The notes below the pieces were generated by a model that ran no database searches, was not told the origin of the DNA, and saw only the letters and a list, made by a program, of their open reading frames with translations. Both the position numbers and the translations under genes were made by a program. Of a stretch of 64,000 bases of DNA, positions 1 through 8,621 are shown in pieces. Source of the DNA: Novosphingobium silvae (GTDB lineage Bacteria; Pseudomonadota; Alphaproteobacteria; Sphingomonadales; Sphingomonadaceae); NCBI RefSeq assembly GCF_009856825.1, contig NZ_WVTD01000006.1, positions 183,918-247,917 of the forward strand, given 5' to 3'. Each line of letters opens with the position of its first letter. Positions within the stretch are counted from its first letter, which is position 1.

Positions 1-163
1 GCGCGGCGCCCGGATCAAGGCCATCGGCGAGGCGGCGCGCAACGAACTTGCCGAGGTGCTCGGGCAGAAGGTCCACCTGTTCCTCCACGTCAAGGTCGAG
101 GAGGACTGGGCCGAGACCGCGCGCGACATCTATGAGGAAATCAGGCTGGACTGGGTGAAGTGA
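1..163 (+). CDS. era: GTPase Era, C-terminal end (partial)
   Basis: Only the last 53 codons are inside the window; the start lies to the left. The visible residues (RGARIKAIGEAARNEL... then KVHLFLHVKVEEDW) match the end of the type-II KH RNA-binding domain of Era. Era is an essential GTPase that binds the 3' end of 16S rRNA during small-subunit assembly. The GTPase domain itself cannot be seen, so the call rests on the KH tail. The TGA stop shares its last base with the ATG of the next gene, suggesting translational coupling. Confidence 0.9.
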   Translation, partial: RGARIKAIGEAARNELAEVLGQKVHLFLHVKVEEDWAETARDIYEEIRLDWVK

Positions 164-1215
164 TGAAGGCGGCCCTGGGCACGGTGGCGGCGACGGCGCT
201 GCTCCTGGGCGGATGTGCCACGCCTTACATGAGGGCGGTGGCCGCCGAGAAGACGCAGGTCGCGGCGCTGGAGGAAAGCCTGGTAGGTGCGCGCTACGTC
301 GCCCTTGGATCCTCCTTCGCGGCAGGGCCGCAACTTCCCCCTGCCAAGCCCAGCTGGCCGGCGCGTTGCGGGCAGAGCCTCAACAACTATCCCACGCTTC
401 TTGCCGAACGCTTCGGGATGGTCCTGATCGACCGTACCTGTTCGGGCGCCACGACCGACAATGTGCTTGGCCCCTGGAACGAGATCCCGCCGCAGATCTC
501 AAGCGTGACGGCTCAGACGCGGCTCGTCACCGTGACGATCGGCGGCAACGATCTTTCCTACATCGGCAACCTCTTCTCGGCGACCTGTGCCTTCAATTCG
601 CGGATCATCGCCGCTTCGGGCGCGAAGACCCGCGCCTGCGGCCCTGTTCGCGTGCCTACAGAGGCGGACTACACGCGCGACGAGGCGCAGCTGAACGAGA
701 TCGCCCGTCGCCTGAAGGCCGCAGCCCCGCAGGCGCGCATCGTCTTCGTGCAGTATCTGACCCCCCTGCCGAAACCCGGAGCCCTTTGCGCGGCCACCCC
801 CGTGAGCGAAACCGATGCCGCCATCGTGCGGGAGATCGGCCGCCGCTTGGCCGAGATCACCGGCCGGGTCGCACAGGCACACGGGATCGTCACGGTCGAG
901 ATGAACCAGGCATCCGCCACGCATACGCCTTGCGACAAGGAGCCCTGGATGATCGGCTCGCCGCAGGGCTATGACGGCAGGCAAGGGCTGCAGTGGCACC
1001 TCAACAAGGCGGGCATGCAGGCGACGGCAGAGGGCATCGCGTTCTGGCTGATCAAGGCCGGCGTCAGGCCTGCAAAGCCGAGCGTCACGGTGGAGCCGGG
1101 CTCGAATCCCCCGGGGCAACCCGCGACGATCCCCGCTCCGGGAGCACCTAGGCCTGCGGTCCCCGTACCGGGCCCTACTCCCGACGCCAGGCCTGCGTCG
1201 GGGCCTCGCGGCTGA
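163..1215 (+). CDS. SGNH/GDSL-type hydrolase lipoprotein
   Basis: A 350-residue secreted esterase-like protein. It begins with a lipoprotein signal ending in LLLGGC (lipidated Cys18), so it is probably anchored in the outer membrane facing the periplasm. SGNH blocks are visible: GSSFAAG near residues 49-55 (Ser51 as nucleophile), GGND near 127-130, and a His near 279 in WHLNKAG. After about residue 295 the chain turns into a Pro/Gly/Ala-rich tail, probably unstructured. A GTG one codon earlier is in frame, but the ATG overlaps the era stop by one base (TGATG), which favours ATG. The natural substrate cannot be told from sequence; lipid esters or acylated glycans are typical of the family. Confidence 0.8.
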   Translation: MKAALGTVAATALLLGGCATPYMRAVAAEKTQVAALEESLVGARYVALGSSFAAGPQLPPAKPSWPARCGQSLNNYPTLLAERFGMVLIDRTCSGATTDNVLGPWNEIPPQISSVTAQTRLVTVTIGGNDLSYIGNLFSATCAFNSRIIAASGAKTRACGPVRVPTEADYTRDEAQLNEIARRLKAAAPQARIVFVQYLTPLPKPGALCAATPVSETDAAIVREIGRRLAEITGRVAQAHGIVTVEMNQASATHTPCDKEPWMIGSPQGYDGRQGLQWHLNKAGMQATAEGIAFWLIKAGVRPAKPSVTVEPGSNPPGQPATIPAPGAPRPAVPVPGPTPDARPASGPRG

Positions 1216-1334
1216 TCGACTGCAGCGGCCCCTCGAGGCACGGCCACATCTCGCGTCGTATTTCTGCAACCTCGAGGCCGTAAGCGCCGCCTGAAACGAG
1301 CGTCCCTTCGGCCGCGTCGGAGAAAGGGTCGCAG

Positions 1335-2861
1335 ATGGTCGCGCGGATCGCCGCCACAGCGCATCGAGCCGCGCAGGCGACGCTTGCCCCGGCCGGCCGG
1401 CGCAACTGGCCTGCCTCGCTGGGGCTTTACGTGCTGGCGGGCTTTGCCCTGCGGCTCATCATGCTGGGCAAGCCCGCGTTCCAGTCGGACGAGCAGTTTT
1501 ATCTCCTCGTCGGCCAGCGCATGGCTTCGGGCGCGATCCCCTATGTCGATATCTGGGATCGCAAGCCATGGGGCCTGTTCGCGATCTTCCGCAGCGTCTA
1601 CGCGCTCCCGATCGATCCGGTGCTCGCCTACCAGATCCTTGGCCTCGCATTCTCCGTCCTGACCGCGCTGGTGATCGAGCGGATCGCCCGGTTCATCGCT
1701 CCACCTGCGGCGGCCCGCCTTGCTGGGCTGGCCTATCTGGTCTGGCAGCCGGTATTCAACGTCGCGCTCGGCCAGTCCCCGGTCTTCTACAACTTGCCCG
1801 TCGCACTCGCAGCCCTCATGGTTCTGGAGGCGCGCATTCGTGTGAGGAGCCCCGCCCTTGCCCGCCGTGGGCTGGAGGCCATGCTGCTGGTGGGCCTTGC
1901 GATGCAGGTGAAGTACACGGCCATGTTCGAAGGCGTGGTCTTCGGCCTCATGCTGCTGGCGCGTGGGCGCGCGGATGGCTGGACTGCCGGTCGCCTCGCC
2001 GTGGTCGGCACGGGCTGGGTGGGCGCTGCGCTCGCGCCGACGCTTGCGGTCCTGCTCTGCTACCACTTGGCCGGCCATGGCGAGGCCTTCGTGCAGGCGA
2101 ACTTCATCTCCATCCTGGGCCGATCTACCGACATCGGCGAAGCGTTGGTGCGGTTGACCAAGGAAGCCCTGGCTCTACTCCCTTTCGGGCTCGCGATTTT
2201 CCTGGCCCCTCGCTTGATCAGCCCGGCACGGGGAACGCACGGAGCGGTATTGCCAGACCTGCGGCTCTGGGGGCTGGCGGCGCTTGGCGGATTCCTCATC
2301 TTCGGTACCTGGTACGATCACTACCTTGGTCCCGTGCTCGTGCCCCTTTGCGTGCTCGCCGCGCCGGCCCTGGGCCGAACGGCTGCCGGCGAACGCTGGT
2401 TCGGTCAGGTGCTGCTGGGCTTTGGGCTGCTGGGCGGGATCGCCGTCCCGATGGCGCAAGTGGTGGAGCGTGGCACGGCGGCGCAATTCGCCTCTGCCAG
2501 CGATGCAGTCGCGCGCGAACTGCATGGCCGCTGCCTGTTCGTGTATGAAGGCGACAGCGCGCTATACCGCACGACGCAGGCCTGCATCCCCAGCCGCTTC
2601 GCCTATCCCAGCCACCTCAACGCGCTGAACGAGGCACGGGCTCTTGGCACCGACCCGGTGGCCGAAACGCAGCGCGTCCTGACAAGCCGCCCCGGAGTGA
2701 TCGTCACGGCAGAGACAGGCCGGCCGAACCACGTGAACGAGGCGACTCGCGCACTCGTTCGTGACACCGTGCGCAGGCATTACCGCAAGTACGCTGTGGT
2801 CGCGCTCGGCACCCGCAAGTTCGCCCTGTGGAAGCTTGGGGACGATAACGTCAGGAGGTAG
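1335..2861 (+). CDS. GT39-like membrane glycosyltransferase
   Basis: A 508-residue polytopic protein with many hydrophobic segments over the first 380 residues and a soluble C-terminal part. Soon after the first membrane segment it carries SDEQFYLLVGQRMASG, the acidic (D/E) loop of GT-C glycosyltransferases such as the PMT/ArnT family. Those enzymes move sugars from polyprenyl-phosphate donors to lipids or proteins on the periplasmic side. The donor and acceptor here are unknown. It stands 119 bases after the SGNH lipoprotein and converges on the small gene downstream of topA. The family call is from fold-level features only. Confidence 0.6.
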   Translation: MVARIAATAHRAAQATLAPAGRRNWPASLGLYVLAGFALRLIMLGKPAFQSDEQFYLLVGQRMASGAIPYVDIWDRKPWGLFAIFRSVYALPIDPVLAYQILGLAFSVLTALVIERIARFIAPPAAARLAGLAYLVWQPVFNVALGQSPVFYNLPVALAALMVLEARIRVRSPALARRGLEAMLLVGLAMQVKYTAMFEGVVFGLMLLARGRADGWTAGRLAVVGTGWVGAALAPTLAVLLCYHLAGHGEAFVQANFISILGRSTDIGEALVRLTKEALALLPFGLAIFLAPRLISPARGTHGAVLPDLRLWGLAALGGFLIFGTWYDHYLGPVLVPLCVLAAPALGRTAAGERWFGQVLLGFGLLGGIAVPMAQVVERGTAAQFASASDAVARELHGRCLFVYEGDSALYRTTQACIPSRFAYPSHLNALNEARALGTDPVAETQRVLTSRPGVIVTAETGRPNHVNEATRALVRDTVRRHYRKYAVVALGTRKFALWKLGDDNVRR

Positions 2862-2888
2862 CCTCGGGACTCCGGCTCCGGCCTCGTC

Positions 2889-3068
2889 CTATCGCGCCTT
2901 CGCGATGTTCATCCCGTGCTGGCGCGCGGCATCCTTGGTCGATTCCTCGGTGCGGTTGAGGGCTTTCGCGATCTCCTTGAGACCCTTGCCCTTGCCGGCA
3001 AGGGTCTGGAGCTTCTGCAGTTCCTCGGGCTTCCAGGGCTGCTTGTGCTTGGCGACCTTGTCGCTCAT
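2889..3068 (-). CDS. Small Myb/SANT-like helix-turn-helix protein
   Basis: A 59-residue basic protein beginning MSDKVAKHKQPWKPEELQKL and ending in NIAKAR. Its ATG overlaps the topA stop by four bases (ATGA), so it is translationally coupled to topA. The pattern W-x-P-E-E-L-x-x-L followed by G-L-K-E-I-A-x-A-L-N-R-T resembles a Myb/SANT or sigma-region-4-type helix-turn-helix, in which an acidic helix 1 precedes an I-A-x-x-L-x-R recognition turn. The bases agree with a real frame: no stop, a clean overlap and a TAG end. The function is not known; DNA binding alongside topoisomerase I is an inference from fold and position. Confidence 0.72.
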   Translation of the reverse strand: MSDKVAKHKQPWKPEELQKLQTLAGKGKGLKEIAKALNRTEESTKDAARQHGMNIAKAR

Positions 3069-5674
3069 TCCGCTGCTTCCTTCGCCTTGCCGACTTCGGC
3101 TTTCTTCGCGCCGGCTTTCTTCGCCGGCGCTTTCTTCACCGCTGCCTTCTTTGCAGGCTCCTTCTTTGCCGGAGCCTTCTTGGCGGCCGCCTTCTTGGGC
3201 GCGGCCTTCTTCTTGCCCTTCGCCGGACCCTTGGCCGCCTTCTCGTCGATCAGGGTGATCGCCTGCTCGGCGGTCAGGTCCTCGGGCTTTACGTCGCGCG
3301 GGAGAGTGGCGTTGGTGGTGCCATCGGAAACGTAGGGGCCATAACGTCCCTCCATCACCTTGATCTCGCCGCCGTTGGTCGGGTGCGCGCCAAGCAGCTT
3401 GATCGGCTCCGCCTTGGCGCGGGCAGCGCCTCCGCGGTTGGCCGCATCCGCAAGCATCGATACGGCCGCGTTCATACCGGTGTCGAAGACTTCCGCGGTG
3501 GAGCGCAGCTTGGCGTACTTGCCGTCATGCGCAAGGTACGGGCCATAACGGCCGATGCTGGCGGTGATGTCCTTGTCCGTCTCGGGATGCCTGCCGACCG
3601 TGCGCGGCAGGCTCAACAGCTTGATCGCCCATTCGAGGGTCAGTTCGTCGATGTCCTTCGGGATCGAGGCGCGCTTGGCTTCCTTGCCTTCGCCGAGCTG
3701 GATGTAAGGCCCGAAGCGGCCGGAACGGCGCGTGATCTCCATGCCCGTTTCCGGATCCTGGCCAAGGCTTTCGTCGTCCCCGCCGTCACTGGCGCCACCG
3801 GGCTGTGCGAACTTGCGAGTGAACTTGCACTCCGGGTAGTTCGAACACGCCACAAAGGCGCCGTATCGCCCTCCGCGCAGGGACAGGCGCCCCTGCTCGC
3901 ACTTGGGGCACAGGCGCGGATCGCTGCCGTCCGCCTTGGGCGGGAACAGGTAGTCGGACAGGAACTCGTCCAGAGCCTCGGTCACTTCCGAGGGCTTCTT
4001 CTCCATGACTTCGTCGGACTTCGGCTTGAAGTCGCGCCAGAACTGCGAAAGCAGCTCCTTCCACTCCTGCCGCCCGCCCGAGACATCGTCGAGCTCATCC
4101 TCCATGCCGGCGGTGAAATTGTAGGCGACGTAGCGCGGGAAGAAGCGCTCGAGGAAAGACGTGAGAAGCCGTCCGGATTCCTCGGCGAAGAAGCGGTTCT
4201 TCTCCGTGCGGACGTAGTTGCGGTCCTTGATGACCTGGATCGTCGCTGCGTACGTCGAGGGGCGGCCGATGCCCAGTTCCTCCAACCGCTTGACAAGGCT
4301 GGCCTCGGAAAACCGTGGCGGCGGCTGGGTGAAGTGCTGCTCGGCCGAAACCGACTTCTTGGCCGGCATGTCGCCCGCCTTCATGAACGGCAGCAGGCCG
4401 CCGTCGTCGTCCTCATCGCCCTTGTTGTCGCGCCCTTCCTCGTAGACCGCGAGAAAACCGGGGAACTTCACGACCTGTCCGGTGGCGCGCAGTTCATGCC
4501 GCCCGGTGCCGTCGCGCAGAGTGACAGTGGTGCGCTCCAGCTGCGCAGAAGCCATCTGGCTCGCCATGGCTCGCTTGAAGATGAGATCGTAAAGGCGCGC
4601 CTCGTCGCCCGAGCCGAAGCGATCCCGGGTGAAGTCGGTAGGGCGGATCGCCTCGTGCGCTTCCTGCGCGTTCTTGGCCTTGGTTTCGTAGTGCCGAGGC
4701 TTCTCGGGCAGATAGTGCCCGGAGTAGCGGTCGTTGATCGCGGCGCGGCATTCCGAAATTGCGCTGGGATCCATCTGCACGCCGTCGGTACGCATGTAGG
4801 TGATCGCACCGGCCTCGTAGAGGGACTGCGCAACCCGCATCGCCTGGCTGGCCGAGAAGCCGAGCTTGCGGGCGGCTTCCTGCTGCAGGGTCGAAGTGGT
4901 GAACGGCGGCTGTGGATTGCGGCGATGGGGCTTGGTTTCCACCCCTTCCACCTTGAACGCGCCCTGCTCCACCGCGGCCTTGGCGCGCATGGCGACGCCC
5001 TCTTCGCCAAGGCTCAGGCGATCGAGCTTCTGCCCCTCGAACGTCACCAGCTTGGCAGAGAAGTCCGTGCCGTCGTGCGCCATGAGGGCAGCGACTGACC
5101 AGTACTCCTGAGGACGGAACGCCTCGATCTCACGCTCCCGGTCGACGATCAGGCGCAGCGCGACGGACTGGACGCGGCCCGCCGACTTGGCTCCCGGCAG
5201 CTTGCGCCACAGCACCGGCGAAAGCGTGAAGCCGAACAGGTAATCCAGCGCGCGGCGCGCCAGGTAGGCGTCGATCAGGTCCTGGTCCAGCTCACGAGGC
5301 TGGGTCATCGCCCTGGTGACGGTGTCCTTCGTGATCGCATTGAAGGTGACGCGCTGCACGTCCTTGGGAAGCGCGCGGCGCTTGGCAAGCAGTTCGCGCA
5401 CGTGCCACGAGATCGCCTCGCCTTCGCGATCAGGGTCGGTCGCAAGGATCAGGCGGTCCGCGGTCTTCGCGGCGTCGGTGATCGCCTTCACCTGCCGCTG
5501 CTTGTCGCCGTAAAGCTCCCAGTCCATCGCGAACTCCTCGTCCGGGCGGACCGAGCCGTCCTTGGGCGGCAGGTCGCGGACGTGGCCGTAGCTTGCGAGG
5601 ACCTTGTAGTCCTTGCCCAGGTACTTCTCGATGGTCTTGGCCTTCGCAGGCGATTCGACGATTACAAGCTGCAT
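3065..5674 (-). CDS. topA: DNA topoisomerase I
   Basis: Type IA topoisomerase of 869 residues, which relaxes negative supercoils by a single-strand passage mechanism. The TOPRIM domain is at the N terminus (VIVESPAKAKTIEKYLG and DPDREGE). The catalytic tyrosine is Tyr293 in ITYMRTDG. RPSTYA marks the central core. One four-cysteine zinc finger (CPKC...CSNYPEC) sits around residues 590-615, followed by at least three GRxGPY repeats typical of alphaproteobacterial TopA tails. The last 55 residues are an Ala/Lys-rich histone-H1-like tail (repeats of KKAPAKK), probably for nonspecific DNA binding. ATG 5674 gives an N terminus that starts exactly at the TOPRIM strand, as in other family members. 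Confidence 0.97.
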   Translation of the reverse strand: MQLVIVESPAKAKTIEKYLGKDYKVLASYGHVRDLPPKDGSVRPDEEFAMDWELYGDKQRQVKAITDAAKTADRLILATDPDREGEAISWHVRELLAKRRALPKDVQRVTFNAITKDTVTRAMTQPRELDQDLIDAYLARRALDYLFGFTLSPVLWRKLPGAKSAGRVQSVALRLIVDREREIEAFRPQEYWSVAALMAHDGTDFSAKLVTFEGQKLDRLSLGEEGVAMRAKAAVEQGAFKVEGVETKPHRRNPQPPFTTSTLQQEAARKLGFSASQAMRVAQSLYEAGAITYMRTDGVQMDPSAISECRAAINDRYSGHYLPEKPRHYETKAKNAQEAHEAIRPTDFTRDRFGSGDEARLYDLIFKRAMASQMASAQLERTTVTLRDGTGRHELRATGQVVKFPGFLAVYEEGRDNKGDEDDDGGLLPFMKAGDMPAKKSVSAEQHFTQPPPRFSEASLVKRLEELGIGRPSTYAATIQVIKDRNYVRTEKNRFFAEESGRLLTSFLERFFPRYVAYNFTAGMEDELDDVSGGRQEWKELLSQFWRDFKPKSDEVMEKKPSEVTEALDEFLSDYLFPPKADGSDPRLCPKCEQGRLSLRGGRYGAFVACSNYPECKFTRKFAQPGGASDGGDDESLGQDPETGMEITRRSGRFGPYIQLGEGKEAKRASIPKDIDELTLEWAIKLLSLPRTVGRHPETDKDITASIGRYGPYLAHDGKYAKLRSTAEVFDTGMNAAVSMLADAANRGGAARAKAEPIKLLGAHPTNGGEIKVMEGRYGPYVSDGTTNATLPRDVKPEDLTAEQAITLIDEKAAKGPAKGKKKAAPKKAAAKKAPAKKEPAKKAAVKKAPAKKAGAKKAEVGKAKEAAE

Positions 5675-5753
5675 TCTATTCTCGATCTGCCCTTACGCGT
5701 GCGCACGCATGCATACACGTACAAGGTGGGTCCCGGTCCGCCGGGGCGTCAAC

Positions 5754-5819
5754 CCCTGTAGTGACTGGGCCCTGCGGTGATTGGGCCCCTGTCGTGATCA
5801 GACCCCTTCCGTGGTTGGG
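5754..5819. repeat. Degenerate 16-17 bp tandem repeat
   Basis: Four consecutive units of 16, 16, 17 and 17 bases, each built on CCCTGYNGTGAYTGGG, lie in the 191-base gap between the vWA gene and topA. Units start at 5754, 5770, 5786 and 5803, and a fifth partial copy (CCCTGCGC) follows at 5820. The unit is not a multiple of three, and no reading frame runs through it. It sits about 80 bases upstream of the topA start. A role as a regulator-binding array or a slippage product cannot be decided from sequence. Confidence 0.7.
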
Positions 5820-5865
5820 CCCTGCGCTTCCTCCTTGGCGCATTCGCGAGGCGGGATAAAGCCGC

Positions 5866-7425
5866 TCAGCCGTTTTCTCGGCCGAAATCGGGCGGAAGGA
5901 TGCACTTGCCGGCATCGTACCGGCCGACGGACCGGATCACATCCGCCTTTTCGGGCTCTATGCGCCGGCCTGAGATCTGGCTGTCGATGATGCGGGTCAG
6001 CAGCTTGTCGAGGCGCGTGACCAGGTAGCAGTCGATCGCAGGCGGCGCGTGCGGATCGCCGATGCCGGAATCGTCGGTGAGGAACGCGTAGCGCGACTGT
6101 GTGGCGGCAGCCATCGCGCGCATCACGTACTCGGCAAGGTCGCCTACGCCCGATGCACCCACAGGCACAACCTGAACGCGCTGCGCACGCAAGTGCTCGG
6201 CCGCGAGCCAGGCGCGCGGCACATCCTCGGCATGGGGCGGAGCATCCGCCACCAGCACCAGCGTCTTCACCGCATCGCGCCGCCACTCCAGCCCGGCGGC
6301 CCGGACGAGAGCGTCCTGCATGGCCTCCTCGTAGTCCCCGCCGCCTCCCGCGAATTGCCGGCCCAGATTGCCGCGCGCTGTCGCGCCGTCGCCGGTGAAG
6401 GGAAAGGTCCGGGTGACGAACTCGTCGCCCTGGTCTCGATAGAAGGTCATGCCGATGCGGATGTCGAGTTCCGGATGGCGCTGGTTGAGGCTGGCCACGA
6501 TGGAATCGAGCTCCGCCTGGAGGAACTGTAGCTCGTCTGACATCGATCCGGTCACATCCACCACGAGCGCAAGGTCGAGGCGCGTCACTTTGGCAGCCGC
6601 TCCTTCGATGGTGAAGCCGACGCGCGCCTTGCCCGCCGTGCGCGGCACATCCACCACGCGCCAGTCGCTCCCGCCTGCCCGGATGCGAACACTGGTGGAA
6701 AGCCGGTCCAGTCCGGGGAAGAAGGCCACGGTGCCGTCCGCCTGCGTGGTCAACGTCAAGCTGTTCCCGTCCGAACAGCGCAGCTCCACAGGTACGAACG
6801 GCGCTGGACGACCGCTTGCATCCTCGACCGCGACGGTCAGGAGCCTGGCCGTGTCCAGGACCGGCAGTGCCTTCACCTGCTGCCCGAGCCCTGAGCGGCG
6901 GACATAGGAGGCATAAAGCTCGGGATTGAGCAGATCGTCGTGCTCGCCCGCAGTCAGCATGCCGCTTTGCACCTGCTCGCGAGGACGCGAAGGATAGGAA
7001 GGGGAGCCGGCAGCGCTGCGGGCTGGAGCGCCAGTCGTCATCGCGACCGGTGGCGGCGCCGGCGCGGCAACTCTCGGTGCCGTCCCTGCGGCCGAGCTCC
7101 CGGGTGCTGGCGGGGCAGGCGGCGGCGGAGGAGGAGGTGGTGGTGGCGGCGGCGGCGGCGCCTCTCCGCTCGTTACCCGGCTCCCGGTGGTGACGATCTC
7201 CGCGTCCACCGGCGCGGAAGTGGGCGCCGATGTCGGCGTTCTTGCGGCCTGCTGCAAAGCGCTTTCCGCCTCAAGGCGTGGGAGTGGGTCGGGGCGGCGG
7301 CAATAGCCGCTGGCAGAGGATTGCTGCGGCGAGGCTCCCGCAGAAAGGGCTGCTGCATGGATTGGCACCGGCACTGCTGTACCCGAGATTGCTGCCATAA
7401 GCACTGCGGACAAGGTCTTACGCAT
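5866..7425 (-). CDS. Secreted von Willebrand factor A domain protein
   Basis: A 519-residue exported protein with a Sec signal peptide at residues 1-25 (MRKTLSAVLMAAISGTAV...). A low-complexity region holds a run of about 14 prolines near residues 90-105. A linker with a carboxypeptidase-like or Ig-like strand pattern follows, then a vWA domain from about residue 283 to 470. The metal site reads DVTGSMS, the D-x-T-G-S variant of MIDAS, so metal-dependent protein binding is likely. The C-terminal 40 residues contain two cysteines (AIDCYLV and KCILPP). An SD sequence (AGGGGAAAG) precedes the ATG. Partner and process are unknown; neighbours dprA and topA give no clue. Confidence 0.78.
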   Translation of the reverse strand: MRKTLSAVLMAAISGTAVPVPIHAAALSAGASPQQSSASGYCRRPDPLPRLEAESALQQAARTPTSAPTSAPVDAEIVTTGSRVTSGEAPPPPPPPPPPPPPPAPPAPGSSAAGTAPRVAAPAPPPVAMTTGAPARSAAGSPSYPSRPREQVQSGMLTAGEHDDLLNPELYASYVRRSGLGQQVKALPVLDTARLLTVAVEDASGRPAPFVPVELRCSDGNSLTLTTQADGTVAFFPGLDRLSTSVRIRAGGSDWRVVDVPRTAGKARVGFTIEGAAAKVTRLDLALVVDVTGSMSDELQFLQAELDSIVASLNQRHPELDIRIGMTFYRDQGDEFVTRTFPFTGDGATARGNLGRQFAGGGGDYEEAMQDALVRAAGLEWRRDAVKTLVLVADAPPHAEDVPRAWLAAEHLRAQRVQVVPVGASGVGDLAEYVMRAMAAATQSRYAFLTDDSGIGDPHAPPAIDCYLVTRLDKLLTRIIDSQISGRRIEPEKADVIRSVGRYDAGKCILPPDFGRENG

Positions 7426-7490
7426 TCAGCTTTCCCCTCTGTACTCACTTGCGTCAGCGGTGTCGCCGACGAAGCGCCACCGCGCCCATC

Positions 7491-8621
7491 TCAGCCAAGA
7501 CTTACCCGTCCCCCTGCGTGGCGGACGAGTTGCCCGGACAGTTCCAGCTCAAGCAGCGCCAGCTGGACTGCAGAGGCGTTCGTATTCGACTGGCGGATCA
7601 GTTCGTCGACCGTGACCGGCGCCACGGAGAGGATGCCGGCAATATCCGCGGGACCTTCATCCTCCGCATCCGGATGGCTCGCGATGTTCCAGGCGAAGCT
7701 GTCCGCGCCGCCTTCCCGCAGCATCGCGCGCGGCTTGCCGGTGAAGCCCGAGAGCAGCTCGATCACGTCGGCCGCTCCCTGCACGAGGATGGCGCCGTCG
7801 CGGATGAGCTGATTGCATCCGTGCGAGCGGGGATCGACCGGTGAGCCGGGTACGGCCATGACTTCACGCCCCATCTCTCCCGCCAGGCGCGCGGTGATCA
7901 GCGAACCCGATTTGGGCGCCGCCTCGATAACGAGAGTGCCTGCGGCAAGTCCGGCGATGATGCGGTTGCGGGCGGGGAAGTGGCGGGCCAGCGGCTCCGT
8001 GCCCGGGGGCTGCTCGGCCAGCAGGAGCCCGCGTGTCGCGACCTCTTCCTGAAGGTTCGCGTGTTCGGGCGGATAAGCGACGTCGATGCCGCTGGCGATC
8101 ACGCCGATGGTGGCGCCCGCCGCCAGCGCGCCCTGATGAGCCGCCCCGTCGATCCCTCGGGCAAGTCCGGAAACGACGGTCCAACCCTCACCCGCAAGGT
8201 CGTGCGCGATGTCCCGGGCGAACCGGATGGCGGCGGCCGATGCGTTGCGTGCACCGACAATGGCGACACACGGCTGCAGCGCGATCGAAATGTCACCCCT
8301 GAAGGTCAGGATCGGCGGAGCACCGTCCGCCTCGTTCAGGAAGGGAGGATACTCGGGCGAATCGTGAAACAGATAGCGCGCGCCGGCCTTGCGGACGGCC
8401 GCGATCTCGTCGTGAACACGGCGCTCGGGCGCGGCGGAATAGGGGCGGCCTGTCCGACCGGCGATCTGCGGCAGGGCCTCGACAGCGGCCACGGCATCGC
8501 CGAAGCGGGCCAGAAGCTGGCGATAGGAAACCGGGCCGACATTGGGCGAGCGCAGCAGGCGGATGCGCGCGAACGCTTCTTCCTGCGACAGCGTGCCGCG
8601 TGCTGGCCCGCCCGTGCTCAT
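7491..8621 (-). CDS. dprA: DNA processing protein DprA
   Basis: A 376-residue DprA, which binds incoming single-stranded DNA during natural transformation and loads RecA. An N-terminal helical region is followed by the Rossmann-like core with VAIVGARNAS, VVSGLARGIDGAAHQG, GVIASGIDVAYPPEH, the FPARNRIIAGLA motif and EAAPKSGSLITARLA. A winged-helix DML1-like domain closes the protein (VAPVTVDELIRQSN...). The ATG at 8621 overlaps the plsY stop as ATGA. The reading frame stays open much further upstream, but that part overlaps plsY and is not coding. The pairing with plsY is common in proteobacteria. Confidence 0.95.
   Translation of the reverse strand: MSTGGPARGTLSQEEAFARIRLLRSPNVGPVSYRQLLARFGDAVAAVEALPQIAGRTGRPYSAAPERRVHDEIAAVRKAGARYLFHDSPEYPPFLNEADGAPPILTFRGDISIALQPCVAIVGARNASAAAIRFARDIAHDLAGEGWTVVSGLARGIDGAAHQGALAAGATIGVIASGIDVAYPPEHANLQEEVATRGLLLAEQPPGTEPLARHFPARNRIIAGLAAGTLVIEAAPKSGSLITARLAGEMGREVMAVPGSPVDPRSHGCNQLIRDGAILVQGAADVIELLSGFTGKPRAMLREGGADSFAWNIASHPDAEDEGPADIAGILSVAPVTVDELIRQSNTNASAVQLALLELELSGQLVRHAGGRVSLG

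Noticed and set aside
3383..5098. A 571-codon open frame antisense to topA
   Set aside because: topA motifs are complete on the minus strand; the plus-strand translation shows no family features or ribosome-binding site.
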